DNA from: Bdellovibrio sp.
GTDB taxonomy: Bacteria; Myxococcota; SpSt-1050
DNA: 58,260 bases
Assembly: GCA_020725805.1 (NCBI GenBank)
Contig: DYEF01000029.1
Coordinates: forward strand, 1 to 58,260
Direction: 5' to 3'
Positions 36,045 to 46,023 of this stretch are shown here, one piece after another (position 1 is the stretch's first letter; each line of letters begins with the position of its first letter). The notes below the pieces were generated by a model that saw only the letters and a list, made by a program, of their open reading frames with translations, was not told the DNA's origin and did no database searches. Made by a program: the position numbers and the translations under genes.

Positions 36045-39000
36045 TTAATTGTTCACTTTTATATTCTCTATTGCAATAATTACATCTCTTGCCTTATCCT
36101 CGTGCTTTATCTTTTCATACTTCAGATAATCCCTGCCAAGGTCTTCAATAAGAGATATAATATCTTCTTTGCTGTTTATCTCCTCAATCTTTCTGAGTGT
36201 ATAATCGGGCAAAGTTCCAAAACCAACAATATCCTCTTTGAGCATCCTTAGAAAATATTTGAAATCGTCAAAATCTTTATTCTTAAGTAATGTTTTAATC
36301 TTATTAAAGGCTTTTATCTCAAGCGTATTCTCCTTTTCTATGCCATTATGAGTCTGATATTTATTTTGGATTATCTTTTCATAACTCTGCCAGAATCTGT
36401 CCGTATTCCATTCGAGCCCCTTCTCGTCTTTATTACATTTTATCCTCTCTATAGCCTCCTCAACAAGAATTTCATCTGGTACAGCATTTTCAATCTCAGT
36501 ATTTATTGCCGCTGCAAACATCCTCTTCTTTTTGAAAAATACAATCATCTCATTTTTATCTGAGGACTTTGCAACCTTGATTCTGGGCGGATATTTGGTA
36601 ATTTTCTCAAAAATCTCTGGGTTCTCCTTTTTTAGTCTGAGATATTCAAGATATATCTTTGTGTAGATATTCTCTCCCTCAATCCTCTCAGGGTCTCCTC
36701 TTAGTCTATCGAATAGTTTTGATGGCTCGGGCTCTTCGTCTATATCGAATATCTTTGCATCTTCACCAAGTGTATTGTGAATTATAAACATCTTCTGCTG
36801 GGCTATTGTCTTTGACTGGACTATATCTGCCCCTTTCTGAGTCGGGAAGAAGTTTACAATATAAAGTTTTTCAAAGACCTTCTTGCTTATCCTGTTTATT
36901 CTCCCGAGCCTCTGAATAACTCTTACGGGATTCCACGGGATATCATAGTTAATAACATATTGTGCCCTGTTGAGGTTTACTCCTTCTGATAACTTGTCTG
37001 TTGTAAGAAGTATTCTGTATCTGTCTTCCTGCTCTTTGTATGAGGCATCGAAGTTTTTATTGATCTCGTTCATCTCACTCTCAGAAAGACTACCATAGAT
37101 AGTTAAAACCTTTTCTTTGCCGAATTCCTTCTCCAGTTTCTCCTGCAGATGCTTTACAGTATCCGCATATTCGCTGAATATTACAAACTTTGGCTCCGGC
37201 TCACCTTTTTGTGGATTTGCCTGCATCAGGGCTTTTAGTTTTCTTATAAGACAATCTGCCTTGGGGTCGTTATCGGTCAGTTTAAGACTGTCAAGCTCGC
37301 TGAGCACTCGCTCGAACAGCTTGATATCGCTTTCGATGTGATTTTCAAATTTGTCTCTCAGTTCAAATTCATCTATCTTGTATATCTTGTTACTCTTTGG
37401 ACCTATTATACTTCCGTCTTTTAAGGATTTTGAATATTCAAGCAGAGTCTCTTCCATCTCTTCATCTGACATAGAATTCATTTTTTCAACAAGTTTTCTG
37501 TCGAGAATAAACTTTCTACGTTGTTTTATAAAGTCTCTGCATATTACAGTTACATTTCTGAAGTTTTCGAGACTCTTCTTGAATGCGCCAAATGAACTCT
37601 CGAACCTCTTGACAAGGAGTCTCTGCATAAATCCATACAGGTTTCTCTGCTGCTGAAACTCCCTGCTATCATCATCTCCGGTTCTTCTCTTCTCATAATC
37701 AAACGGTCTGTAAATCGCACCGTAAAACTTTCCACCATCTTCAAAACTGGCAAAATATTTTTCAATGACCCTTGAATAAAAATCCAGCTGTTTCTTCTCG
37801 AGTTCGAAATACCAGTCTGTCTTATCCTCGTTTGTCTGAGGGTCTGCCACCTTCGAGAGATTACCAACCTCACTTGCATATTCGGGAATCTTCTCGAGGT
37901 CTATCCTGTTTCGCCTGATTGTAACGGGTTCTATAATAGAGCGAATGGATTTTGAAATATATCTTGTGCTGTCCGCAAGCCTTTTCTTTTCAATTGTTTT
38001 AGTGCCATATAGACCTTCGTTGTAACTGATGGCTTTATCCCTCTTTTCTTTATTTGGAGAATTATAATTTTTAAGAATAAATGAGATCTTTCTGAGTTTA
38101 TTTTCGTATTGCATAAATCTGAGATATAGATTGCTCCCAAGGGTAATAGGAGATTTTTTTGGGTTCAGAAAGAGTCTCAAAAGATTAAGTATGTCGTAAG
38201 GATGATTATTAAATGGCGTGGCTGTAAGCAGAATTACCTTCTTGCCTCTCACAATATTTTTTAGTTGCTCATAAGACTCCGTATCATCATTTCTGAACCT
38301 GTGAGCCTCATCTACAATAACTACTTTTATATCCTTTCTTTTTGGGTCCCTTACGAATTTAAGTGGTTCTGTAAGATTACCACGAGAAAAGACCTTCCAG
38401 TCAAATAGCCTAAAATTATCCACATATTTTTTCCAGCCACTATCACTCGTCTCATCTCCGATAAGAGGTGGGGGGCAGATTACTATCCCCCTTTCTTTGA
38501 GTCTTCTTGCAAGTGCACAGGCAATAACCGTCTTTCCCAGTCCAACCACATCGGCTATCAGAACACCGTTGTAATCCTGAATAATCTTATACGCCTGAGC
38601 AATTGCATCTACCTGATATCTATAGGGCTTATATCCAGCATTATTTAAAATCTCCTCAATCGTCTCTGTGTTTTCATCGCTTTTTATTGAATTAATATAG
38701 TTATGAAGGACAATACAATATGCCTCAAATGGTGTAATCTCTTTTAGGAAAGTATCTTCTCTGATTGTATCAAGAAGCCTTCTTCTCGTCTCTTCATATT
38801 CTGTAATTTCAACGGAATTGTTCCAGAGTTCATCAAAATATCTCTCAGCCTCATCAAACCCGAAATCACTTATCTCTACATTAAACTCGTTCTGCGAGGT
38901 CAGTCCCGCAGCTGTAAGATTACTCGAACCGGTAATAAATAGCTTATTTCTGCCAATTTGCTCATCTTTTAGATAAAAGAGATACAACTTCGAATGATTC

Positions 39001-39386
39001 GGTTCTACCGTCTTTCTGATAATCAGTCTGTTATTTTCAAGAAGGCTTAGGAAATATCCTGCCTGCTCATAAACCTCTTTCGAGTCAAACTTCTCAGACC
39101 TCAGTGATGTACAGACTGATTTTATGAATTCGTCTGTAATTTCTTCATTGCTAGGATTGGTATCGTAAGTAGTCTCAATTAATCTGAAATTGTGATAATC
39201 CACCTTGAGCCCAACAAGGACTTTGAGGATTGTATCGTTATTCTCTTTAAGTGACTTGTATAACCTGTCCGTCCCTGAGAAATAGAAGAATGCCGTAAGA
39301 AATTTGAGCTCCTTGCTGTTTTTTACTAACTCCTCAATCCTTTTTAAGAGGTCGTTGTTTTTGCTATTAGTAATAAAATAAGCCAT
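36045..39386 (-). CDS. PLD-like nuclease fused to SF2 helicase
   Basis: The 1113-aa product starts with a phospholipase-D-type nuclease domain (about 1-175) with a single HSK motif at 131-133 and GSSN at 153-156. An SNF2-like helicase follows: GLGKT at 282-286 (Walker A), DEAH at 359-362, TATPF, and the C-terminal RecA lobe with QRLGRINRIS (motif VI). The remainder is a charged helical region. One HKD motif means it probably works as a dimer. It resembles ATPase/nuclease subunits of restriction systems such as the NgoAVII type. It is the first gene of the defence operon, with a promoter at 39427-39455. Confidence 0.9.
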   Translation of the reverse strand: MAYFITNSKNNDLLKRIEELVKNSKELKFLTAFFYFSGTDRLYKSLKENNDTILKVLVGLKVDYHNFRLIETTYDTNPSNEEITDEFIKSVCTSLRSEKFDSKEVYEQAGYFLSLLENNRLIIRKTVEPNHSKLYLFYLKDEQIGRNKLFITGSSNLTAAGLTSQNEFNVEISDFGFDEAERYFDELWNNSVEITEYEETRRRLLDTIREDTFLKEITPFEAYCIVLHNYINSIKSDENTETIEEILNNAGYKPYRYQVDAIAQAYKIIQDYNGVLIADVVGLGKTVIACALARRLKERGIVICPPPLIGDETSDSGWKKYVDNFRLFDWKVFSRGNLTEPLKFVRDPKRKDIKVVIVDEAHRFRNDDTESYEQLKNIVRGKKVILLTATPFNNHPYDILNLLRLFLNPKKSPITLGSNLYLRFMQYENKLRKISFILKNYNSPNKEKRDKAISYNEGLYGTKTIEKKRLADSTRYISKSIRSIIEPVTIRRNRIDLEKIPEYASEVGNLSKVADPQTNEDKTDWYFELEKKQLDFYSRVIEKYFASFEDGGKFYGAIYRPFDYEKRRTGDDDSREFQQQRNLYGFMQRLLVKRFESSFGAFKKSLENFRNVTVICRDFIKQRRKFILDRKLVEKMNSMSDEEMEETLLEYSKSLKDGSIIGPKSNKIYKIDEFELRDKFENHIESDIKLFERVLSELDSLKLTDNDPKADCLIRKLKALMQANPQKGEPEPKFVIFSEYADTVKHLQEKLEKEFGKEKVLTIYGSLSESEMNEINKNFDASYKEQEDRYRILLTTDKLSEGVNLNRAQYVINYDIPWNPVRVIQRLGRINRISKKVFEKLYIVNFFPTQKGADIVQSKTIAQQKMFIIHNTLGEDAKIFDIDEEPEPSKLFDRLRGDPERIEGENIYTKIYLEYLRLKKENPEIFEKITKYPPRIKVAKSSDKNEMIVFFKKKRMFAAAINTEIENAVPDEILVEEAIERIKCNKDEKGLEWNTDRFWQSYEKIIQNKYQTHNGIEKENTLEIKAFNKIKTLLKNKDFDDFKYFLRMLKEDIVGFGTLPDYTLRKIEEINSKEDIISLIEDLGRDYLKYEKIKHEDKARDVIIAIENIKVNN

Positions 39387-39426
39387 TTTTTACCTCTCAC
39401 AATGATTTTTGGCTATGTTGTGAATC

Positions 39427-39455
39427 TGTATATCAATTAACGGCATAATAGTAAA
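39427..39455 (-). promoter_or_regulatory. sigma-70-like promoter of the defence operon
   Basis: On the minus strand TTTACT (39450-39455) and TATACA (39427-39432) are 17 bases apart, about 40 bases before the helicase start at 39386, which has GAGAGGT as ribosome-binding site. The stretch also serves as the divergent upstream region of marC. Confidence 0.5.
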
Positions 39456-39522
39456 GAATTAAACCCAACCTTTACGAATTTTTGTATTGAATTTGTCTCC
39501 TTCTGTGGTATTAAACGGTTCT

Positions 39523-40179
39523 ATGGATTTCGACCTTAAGGATTTTCTGGTATTCTCCTCGATGGCGTTCTCCACGATATTCTTTGTGGTCGACCCGATT
39601 GGTCTTGTACCGATATTCATCTCGATGACCCAGTCGGATTCGCCGGAGAAGAGAATTTCAATTGCCAAGAGGGCTACTGCTGCGGCCGGAATTATACTGG
39701 TAGTATTTGCCATCTGCGGAAAACTGATATTCTCCGCCTTCGGGATTACACTCGCCTCCTTCAAGATCGCCGGCGGAGTCCTGCTCTGGTTTATCGCCCT
39801 CGATATGGTTAGGGCTAAACAGACGAGGGTCAAGACGACTCCCGAGGAGGAGCAGGAGGGTATCGAAAAGGAGGATGTGGCACTCATTCCGCTTGCACTG
39901 CCGATGCTCTCCGGACCCGGTTCAATTTCTACGGTAATGGTCCTTATGGGTCAGGCAAAGGACTGGCTATACTTTATCCCGGTCTTTATCTCAATTTTTC
40001 TGACCTGCCTTATCACCTATTTTATGCTGCGCGGCGCCCAGTATATCCTGAAATACCTCCGTCAGACGGGTCTAAAGATCATCATAAGAATAATGGGTAT
40101 GATTCTTGCAGCAATCGCCGTCCAGTTTATTATAAACGGCATATACGACGCCGTAAAAATGTATAGTCTGGTAATTTGA
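39523..40179 (+). CDS. MarC-family integral membrane protein
   Basis: The 218-aa product has six membrane segments and the family's typical N-terminal region DPIGLVPIFIS and central SGPGSISTVMVL. MarC proteins were once linked to antibiotic resistance, but their function is unknown. I place the start at ATG 39523, which gives the family-like N-terminus MDFDLKDF; an in-frame TTG at 39487 is possible. No clear ribosome-binding site precedes either. Composition returns to that of the main chromosome here. Confidence 0.88.
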   Translation: MDFDLKDFLVFSSMAFSTIFFVVDPIGLVPIFISMTQSDSPEKRISIAKRATAAAGIILVVFAICGKLIFSAFGITLASFKIAGGVLLWFIALDMVRAKQTRVKTTPEEEQEGIEKEDVALIPLALPMLSGPGSISTVMVLMGQAKDWLYFIPVFISIFLTCLITYFMLRGAQYILKYLRQTGLKIIIRIMGMILAAIAVQFIINGIYDAVKMYSLVI

Positions 40180-40190
40180 TAAAAAGTGAT

Positions 40191-40196
40191 TATAAT
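40191..40196 (+). promoter_or_regulatory. TATAAT -10 box giving a probable leaderless mRNA
   Basis: A perfect TATAAT ends 6 bases before the GTG start at 40203, so transcription should start at or next to it. No consensus -35 box is visible at the right distance, so the call rests on the -10 box and position. Confidence 0.4.
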
Positions 40197-40202
40197 TGAA
40201 TT

Positions 40203-40745
40203 GTGAGCAGGTATTTTTATATTTTGGCCCTCTTCCTTTTTGCCCTGATTTCAGGGTGCGCCACTCCCACACCTTCGGGTAAGACAGATTCCCCGGTTGT
40301 AAACATTAAGAAGGTAAAGGTAGAAAATGTTGCGATCTTCGAAACCCCTGCTGCCCTGAAGGAGTTTACCAAATCCACCCCCGAATACTCGGAAGCCATA
40401 CTTCTTGCAAACGAACTTTTGGGAGATGCCGAGATAAGGAAGAGACTCGAAAACTACGGATATACCCCGTTTGTCTCAGGAGACCTTGACAGCGACGGGA
40501 AGGACGAATCGGTCTTCGTAATCCTGAACCGGAAGATTCCCGAACTCATCATCATCAAAAAGAACATTCAGGATGAGTGGAAGGAGCAGTTCTCAATGAA
40601 ACTGAACTCCTATGCCCAGATAAAACTCTCTGACCCCTCGGTCGGGCTCTTCGGGAGTCCGTGCGTAATCGTAACAAATATCAGCCTCAAAGCCGTCAGC
40701 AATATCTGCTGGGACGGTATGAAATACATCTCCGTGGATTACTGA
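40203..40745 (+). CDS. lipoprotein, unknown function
   Basis: The 180-aa product starts with GTG and has a lipoprotein signal with lipobox LISGC (Cys about 19). The mature part holds a segment with SGDLDSDGKDESVFVI, resembling a short calcium-binding or FG-GAP-type Asp motif, inside a beta-rich domain. No enzyme family is recognised. There is no ribosome-binding site; see the -10 box at 40191. It converges with the gene at 40747, leaving one base between the stop codons. Confidence 0.75.
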   Translation: MSRYFYILALFLFALISGCATPTPSGKTDSPVVNIKKVKVENVAIFETPAALKEFTKSTPEYSEAILLANELLGDAEIRKRLENYGYTPFVSGDLDSDGKDESVFVILNRKIPELIIIKKNIQDEWKEQFSMKLNSYAQIKLSDPSVGLFGSPCVIVTNISLKAVSNICWDGMKYISVDY

Positions 40746-40746
40746 A

Positions 40747-41550
40747 CTATTTACTCAGTACCGCATCCATCAGATTGAGGGGGCATTTGTAGATTTTGTA
40801 ATCTTTTATGAAAATCAGACTCTCCTTGTTTGCATCGGGGTACCTGATACAGACATCCTTCTCCCTGTGAAGAGTAAAGGTCTCTATCGCCTGATTATGC
40901 CAGTAAAAGATATATGCATCCGTGCAGCTTTCACCGATCTTGCTGTTGTTTGCAAAGATGATATCGTATTTGTTTACAAACCTGAAATCTGTCCCGAAAC
41001 CGAGTTTTGCAAGCTCGTTTGTCTTCGTCCCGTATACATACCCGCCGGAATATCTGTTTGCAAAGAGCAGCAGAGATGATTCTTCCGAGAAACCATAAGT
41101 CTCTACCTCCCCCAGAAAAGGGGCGATCTCCCTCTCCTTGCCGTCTATAACACAATATACCTTTCCGTTCTTCTGTATGCAATCCTCCTTCTTTACAAGA
41201 CTCTTTGCCATTTTGGAGGGCGAATAGATATCTATCTCCCTGATAATACCACGGTTATAAAACGGTTCGAACTGTATACTATTCTGAGAAACCTGTTTTA
41301 CGGAAGAACTAACTACCCTCGAATAGTATATCTGCCTTACCTTCTTACCTTCAATCCCGTAAATAAATATCCCGTTGCCGCCTTCACCGACTATTATGAG
41401 ATTGTCCGAAACATAGGTATCAAAAAATGCCCTCTCCGGCTTTATCCCTTTAGGCAGTTTAATCTCCCACTCCTTGCAGACTTCCTCACCATAAAGGGCT
41501 GCTGAGTAAAACATTACACATATAATTATTACACAAAATCCCTTATGCAT
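40747..41550 (-). CDS. exported protein, possible beta-propeller-like
   Basis: The 267-aa product has a signal peptide (about 1-21). The mature part is beta-rich with repeated short segments such as NLIIVGEGGNGIFIYG, SSLLLFANRYSGG and ESLIFIKDYKIYKC, which could be propeller-like blades. A few Cys occur in pairs. I recognise no family. It begins 4 bases after glmS ends and is likely the last gene of the grpE-dnaK-dnaJ-glmS operon. Confidence 0.65.
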   Translation of the reverse strand: MHKGFCVIIICVMFYSAALYGEEVCKEWEIKLPKGIKPERAFFDTYVSDNLIIVGEGGNGIFIYGIEGKKVRQIYYSRVVSSSVKQVSQNSIQFEPFYNRGIIREIDIYSPSKMAKSLVKKEDCIQKNGKVYCVIDGKEREIAPFLGEVETYGFSEESSLLLFANRYSGGYVYGTKTNELAKLGFGTDFRFVNKYDIIFANNSKIGESCTDAYIFYWHNQAIETFTLHREKDVCIRYPDANKESLIFIKDYKIYKCPLNLMDAVLSK

Positions 41551-41554
41551 ATTT

Positions 41555-43378
41555 TTACTCGACCGTTACGCTCTTTGCGAGGTTTCTGGGCTGGTCCACG
41601 TCGGTCCCCTTCATATCGGCGATATGATATGCCATCAGCTGAAGCGGGAGACTGTTTACGAAGGGCTGGAAGAACTCATCTGTCTCATCAACCTCAATCG
41701 CAAAGTCGAGAAGCCTCTTCGTCTCTTCATCGCCCTTTGTAATGACACCGATGAGAATCCCTCCTCTGGACTTTGCCTCCAAAATATTGGAGATAATCTT
41801 TTTGAGATTGCTGCCCCTGTTTGCAATTACAAGGACAGGGACATCCTCGTCGATAAGTGCAATAGGCCCGTGCTTCATCTCTCCCGCCGCATATCCCTCT
41901 GCGTGAATATACGATATCTCCTTGAGCTTGAGGGCGCCCTCGAGGGCGACGGGAAAGTTTATCCCCCTTCCGAGATAGATGAAATCCCTCGAGCGTATGA
42001 ATCTGGGGGCTATCTCCTTTATGTAACTTTCTGTTTTAAGGGTATTTTTCAGAATGCCGGGCATTCTGGAGAATTCATTTATGAGCCTTTTCCTCTCCTC
42101 TTCGCCAATGGTACCCCTTCTGGAAGCAAAGAAGAGCGAGAGCATCAGAAGTACCTCTGTCTGGGCGATAAATGCCTTTGTGGAGGCGACACCTATCTCT
42201 ATGCCGGCACGGGTATAAATCACGTTATCTGCAAGGCGGGCGATCGAGGAGTTCATAACGTTGCATATTGCAAGAGTCGGTATCCCGAGTTCCTTTACGT
42301 CTTTCAATGCACCGAGTGTATCGGCCGTCTCTCCGGACTGTGAGATGAAGATTGCAAGGTCATCTTTTTTTAGCACCGGATTGCGGTATCTGAATTCGCT
42401 AGCAAATTCTGCCTCGGCCGGAATCTTCGATATCTGCTCAAAGTAGTATTTTCCAATCAGTCCCGCGTGGTATGATGTCCCGCAGGCAACGATGATTATC
42501 CGGCTGAAATCCATCGTCCTTACTGCCAGTTCGTCGGGCAGAAGCTCCGAGTTCTCCCTGTCTATTCTGCCGAGCATCGTATCGGTAAAGACCTTCGGTA
42601 TCTCGAATATCTCCTTGTGCATAAAGTGTTTGTGTCCCTCTTTTTCTGCAACAGACGGACTCATATCGACGGTCTTTATCTCCGGTTTTATCTGTACACC
42701 GTTTCTGATATCGAATATCTCCGTTTTGTCCCGGGATATCTTTGCAATCTCGTTTTCGGAGAGCGTAATGATTCTGCGGGTGTACGGCAGAAGGGCCGGA
42801 ATGTCGGAGGCGACGAAATTCTCTCCTTCGCCTACGCCGATTATCAGCGGTGAAAAATTCTTTGCGACTATGAAGTAATCCGGTTCCTTTTCGCTTACTA
42901 CGGCAATGGCAAATGCCCCTTCCAGTCGGCGGATAGCGGATATAACTGCCTTAAAAAGGTCCTCACCCTTACTGAGATAACTGTCTATGAGATGTGAAAT
43001 AACCTCTGTATCCGTCTCAGACCTGAACACACTCCCCTTTGAGATGAGTTCCCTCTTGAGTTCCGCATAATTTTCGATAATACCGTTGTGCACCACCGCA
43101 ACACCGTTTACCATATGCGGGTGGGCATTGTTCTCTGACGGTCTGCCGTGAGTCGCCCACCTTGTATGCCCTATCCCGAGATTCCCGGAAATCTTCTCCT
43201 TCCCAAGAAGTGACTCGAGCGACGAAATCTTTCCGACGGCACGTGCAATCCTGAGCTCTGCACCGTCCAGCACAGCAATACCGGAGGAGTCATATCCCCT
43301 GTATTCGAGCCTCCTGAGCCCGTCGATAAGGACTTCCTTTGCATCCTTTGGACCGATATATCCCATTATCCCGCACAT
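41555..43378 (-). CDS. glmS: glutamine--fructose-6-phosphate aminotransferase
   Basis: GlmS makes glucosamine-6-phosphate from fructose-6-phosphate and glutamine, the first step toward UDP-GlcNAc. The 607-aa product has the N-terminal nucleophile Cys2 (MCGIMGYIG), the glutaminase domain with RWATHGRP, two SIS sugar isomerase domains (SQSGETADT near 355) and the terminal [13 protein letters not shown]. The start overlaps the end of the DnaJ-like gene by 13 bases. No glmS ribozyme-like leader is expected here because the gene is inside an operon. Confidence 0.97.
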   Translation of the reverse strand: MCGIMGYIGPKDAKEVLIDGLRRLEYRGYDSSGIAVLDGAELRIARAVGKISSLESLLGKEKISGNLGIGHTRWATHGRPSENNAHPHMVNGVAVVHNGIIENYAELKRELISKGSVFRSETDTEVISHLIDSYLSKGEDLFKAVISAIRRLEGAFAIAVVSEKEPDYFIVAKNFSPLIIGVGEGENFVASDIPALLPYTRRIITLSENEIAKISRDKTEIFDIRNGVQIKPEIKTVDMSPSVAEKEGHKHFMHKEIFEIPKVFTDTMLGRIDRENSELLPDELAVRTMDFSRIIIVACGTSYHAGLIGKYYFEQISKIPAEAEFASEFRYRNPVLKKDDLAIFISQSGETADTLGALKDVKELGIPTLAICNVMNSSIARLADNVIYTRAGIEIGVASTKAFIAQTEVLLMLSLFFASRRGTIGEEERKRLINEFSRMPGILKNTLKTESYIKEIAPRFIRSRDFIYLGRGINFPVALEGALKLKEISYIHAEGYAAGEMKHGPIALIDEDVPVLVIANRGSNLKKIISNILEAKSRGGILIGVITKGDEETKRLLDFAIEVDETDEFFQPFVNSLPLQLMAYHIADMKGTDVDQPRNLAKSVTVE

Positions 43379-44187
43379 CTCTTACTCTCCTGTCTGGTTT
43401 CCCTGATACTGATACTCACATCCCTGTTTTCGATAAGTTTACTGAGCCTTATCACCGTATTCTCCCTTATCTGGTCGGGAAGACTAATCTCGAATATTCT
43501 CCCCATTATCTCGACATAGAATCTCTTCTGCCCGGAGACCCTTTCGAGCACGAGACTGAGGGAGATCGAGTCTTTTGATACAGATATGTTCTCTTTTTTA
43601 AGCTCCACAAGGAGCAGAATCTTCCTGCCCAGCAAAAGGTCTCTTCTCTTCTCCTTCGTCCTGACCCTCTTCTTTACAAACGAATATGCCGGTATTCTGA
43701 AGACCTTTCTTCTGTATATGCTTATCCTGCCGTTTCCCATACAGTGTCTGCAGGTCCTGTTGTACCCGAAACAATAGGGACATTCGGCGGATTCGGGAAT
43801 AAATACGATCTTCTCCGTCTCACAGGGTATCTCTCCCTCTTCTATTCTTACCTCCTGAGTACTGAGCAGCAGGTTTTCGAATACAGACCGAAGAGCGTCC
43901 ATCGCCTCGGTGATACGCAGTCTGAGAACGGAATTTATGACAGGGGTCAGTGCACTTACTGTATCCCTGAGCTGCCTTCCGATGACGGAGCTGTCGTAGA
44001 GGAGTCTCTTCCGCGGGTCGGAGAGGACAGAGTATGCAAAACTTATCTTCTTGAATATATCCTCAGAGCCTTCATCCCTGTTTATGTCGGGATGATATGT
44101 CCTTGCAAGCCTTCTGTAGGCCCTTTTGATTTCTTCAGGAGTGGAAAAACGGCTAACACCCAGAATATCATAGAGATTCTGACCCAT
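43366..44187 (-). CDS. DnaJ-like co-chaperone with reduced zinc finger
   Basis: The 273-aa product has a complete J domain with HPD (about 33-35) but only two of the four CXXCXGXG-type zinc motifs: CPYCFG and CRHCMGNG (about 133-152). There is no Gly/Phe-rich region and the C-terminal substrate domain is short. It starts 10 bases after dnaK ends, so it is the likely DnaK partner in this operon. It is shorter and more degenerate than DnaJ (about 375 aa), so I leave the symbol empty. Confidence 0.88.
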   Translation of the reverse strand: MGQNLYDILGVSRFSTPEEIKRAYRRLARTYHPDINRDEGSEDIFKKISFAYSVLSDPRKRLLYDSSVIGRQLRDTVSALTPVINSVLRLRITEAMDALRSVFENLLLSTQEVRIEEGEIPCETEKIVFIPESAECPYCFGYNRTCRHCMGNGRISIYRRKVFRIPAYSFVKKRVRTKEKRRDLLLGRKILLLVELKKENISVSKDSISLSLVLERVSGQKRFYVEIMGRIFEISLPDQIRENTVIRLSKLIENRDVSISIRETRQESKRCAG

Positions 44188-44196
44188 AATACGTCG

Positions 44197-46014
44197 TCAG
44201 CTCTTTTCCTTAGGCCCCGAATAGATAGTCTCGGCAATTTTGTAGGCGGCCTTTTCGAACTCGGGATATAAGGCCTTTATCTTTTCGAGGTCATCTGCTT
44301 CTATTGCCGATTCGAGTTCTGTTATCCGGGAGAGCAGGTCAACCCGGATGTCATCGGTTATCTTCGAGGCAAATTCGTCGAGCGATTTTCTGACTGAATA
44401 GATAAGACCTTCTGCGTCGTTCTTGATGTCCACGAGTTCCTTCTTCTTCCTGTCTTCCTCCCTGTACTGCTCCGCATCGGCTATCATACGGTCTATCTCT
44501 TCCTGCGAGAGACCGGTGGACGGCATTATTCTCATCGACTGTTCCTTGTTTGTGCCGAGGTCCTTTGCCGTCACGTTGACAATCCCGTTGGAATCTATAT
44601 CGAATGTAACCTCGATCTGCGGAACCCCTCTGGGAGCGGGAGGTATTCCTATCAGCTGGAATCTGCCCAGGCTCTTATTGTCCTTTGCAAGCTCTCTCTC
44701 GCCCTGAAGGATGTGAACCTCGACGAAGTTCTGATTGTCCTGCGCGGTTGAGAATATCATCGATTTTTTTGCAGGAATCGTCGTGTTTCGCTCTATAATC
44801 TTCGTAAAGACTCCGCCTGCGGTCTCGACTCCGAGCGAGAGCGGTGTGACGTCCAGAAGCAGGACATCCTTGACGCTCCCCTTCATAACCGCACCCTGAA
44901 TCGCAGCGCCTACCGCAACTACCTCATCGGGATTTATATCCTCACGCGGTGCCTTTCCGAATATCTCCTGAACCTTCTGTTTGACACGGGGCATCCTTGT
45001 CATTCCGCCGACAAGGATTATCTCGTCTATCTGCCCGAAGCTTATACCGGCATCCGATACCGCCTTCTGGCAGGGTTCGGCAAGTTTATCAATGAGGTCG
45101 GATACCATATTCTCAAACTGCTCCCTCGAGAGCGGGAGATTCAGATGAAGCGGACCGTTCTCCGATGTGCATATAAACGGCAGGGTAATCTCTGTCTCCA
45201 TAAGCGAGGAGAGTTCGTGCTTTGCCTTTTCGGCAACCTCCTTGATTCTCTGAAGGGCGATCTTGTCCTCGGAGAGGTCTATGTTGTGTTCCTTTTTGAA
45301 GGAGTCCAGAATATAATGCATTATCCGTCTGTCGAAATCCTCACCGCCGAGATATGTATTGCCGTTTGTGGACTTGACCTCGTAGACTCCGTCCTCGATA
45401 GAGAGGATTGTGATATCGAATGTCCCGCCGCCCAGATCGAAAATCGCTACCGTCCCTCTACCCTTCTTCTCCACACCGTATGCAAGTGCCGCGGCCGTCG
45501 GCTCATTTATGACTCTTAAGACCTCCAGCCCCGAAATCTGACCCGCCACCTTTGTAGCCTGCCTCTGCGCATCATTGAAATATGCGGGACAGGTAATAAT
45601 CGCCTCCTTTATCTGCTCACCCAGATACTCCTCTGCGTACTGCTTCATTGTCGAGAGAATCATTGCGGATATCTCGGGAGGTGAAAAGCGCTTACCCCTT
45701 ACCTCAACCCAGGCATCCTGATTATCCGAGGCAACGATACTGTACGGAACGAGTTTCTTTATCTCCTGCACTTCCGGGTCATCGAATTTACGCCCCATAA
45801 GTCTCTTTATGGCGTAAACAGTGTTTTCCGGATTTGTAATTGCCTGACGCTTTGCTATCTGACCAATAAGTCTGTCACCCATTTCGCTGAAAGCAACGAC
45901 CGACGGGGTGGTTCGTCCACCTTCGTTGTTCGGAATGACCACAAACTCCTGCCCTTCCAGAATTGCAACACAGGAGTTGGTCGTGCCAAGGTCTATACCT
46001 ATTATCTTACCCAT
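44197..46014 (-). CDS. dnaK: molecular chaperone DnaK
   Basis: The 605-aa Hsp70 has the N-terminal [13 protein letters not shown], the phosphate motifs [13 protein letters not shown] and [10 protein letters not shown], the linker [11 protein letters not shown] and a substrate domain with a helical lid. It ends in YSGPKEKS, a shorter tail than that of E. coli DnaK. It lies 9 bases after grpE and 10 bases before the DnaJ-like gene, so all three parts of the chaperone cycle are co-transcribed. Confidence 0.98.
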   Translation of the reverse strand: MGKIIGIDLGTTNSCVAILEGQEFVVIPNNEGGRTTPSVVAFSEMGDRLIGQIAKRQAITNPENTVYAIKRLMGRKFDDPEVQEIKKLVPYSIVASDNQDAWVEVRGKRFSPPEISAMILSTMKQYAEEYLGEQIKEAIITCPAYFNDAQRQATKVAGQISGLEVLRVINEPTAAALAYGVEKKGRGTVAIFDLGGGTFDITILSIEDGVYEVKSTNGNTYLGGEDFDRRIMHYILDSFKKEHNIDLSEDKIALQRIKEVAEKAKHELSSLMETEITLPFICTSENGPLHLNLPLSREQFENMVSDLIDKLAEPCQKAVSDAGISFGQIDEIILVGGMTRMPRVKQKVQEIFGKAPREDINPDEVVAVGAAIQGAVMKGSVKDVLLLDVTPLSLGVETAGGVFTKIIERNTTIPAKKSMIFSTAQDNQNFVEVHILQGERELAKDNKSLGRFQLIGIPPAPRGVPQIEVTFDIDSNGIVNVTAKDLGTNKEQSMRIMPSTGLSQEEIDRMIADAEQYREEDRKKKELVDIKNDAEGLIYSVRKSLDEFASKITDDIRVDLLSRITELESAIEADDLEKIKALYPEFEKAAYKIAETIYSGPKEKS

Positions 46015-46023
46015 AAATCCCCC

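Larger units (their letters stand above)
29550..39455. other. AT-rich defence-type island
   Basis: From just after the exbB upstream region to just before marC the base composition falls clearly below that of the flanks, most strongly in 29.6-32.3 kb, and codon use shifts to A/T endings (for example AAA, TTT, ATA). All genes here are on the minus strand and are of mobile or defence types: toxin-antitoxin, a methyltransferase relic, the TcmP fusion, an Eco57I-like methyltransferase and a PLD-helicase. No integrase, tRNA or flanking direct repeat was found, so the mode of acquisition is not visible. Confidence 0.6.

Noticed and set aside
32317-39386. Classification of the methyltransferase/helicase operon as BREX or DISARM
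   Set aside because: No pglZ, brxC, brxL, drmA/B or other defining genes are present; only the methyltransferase and PLD motifs are shared.
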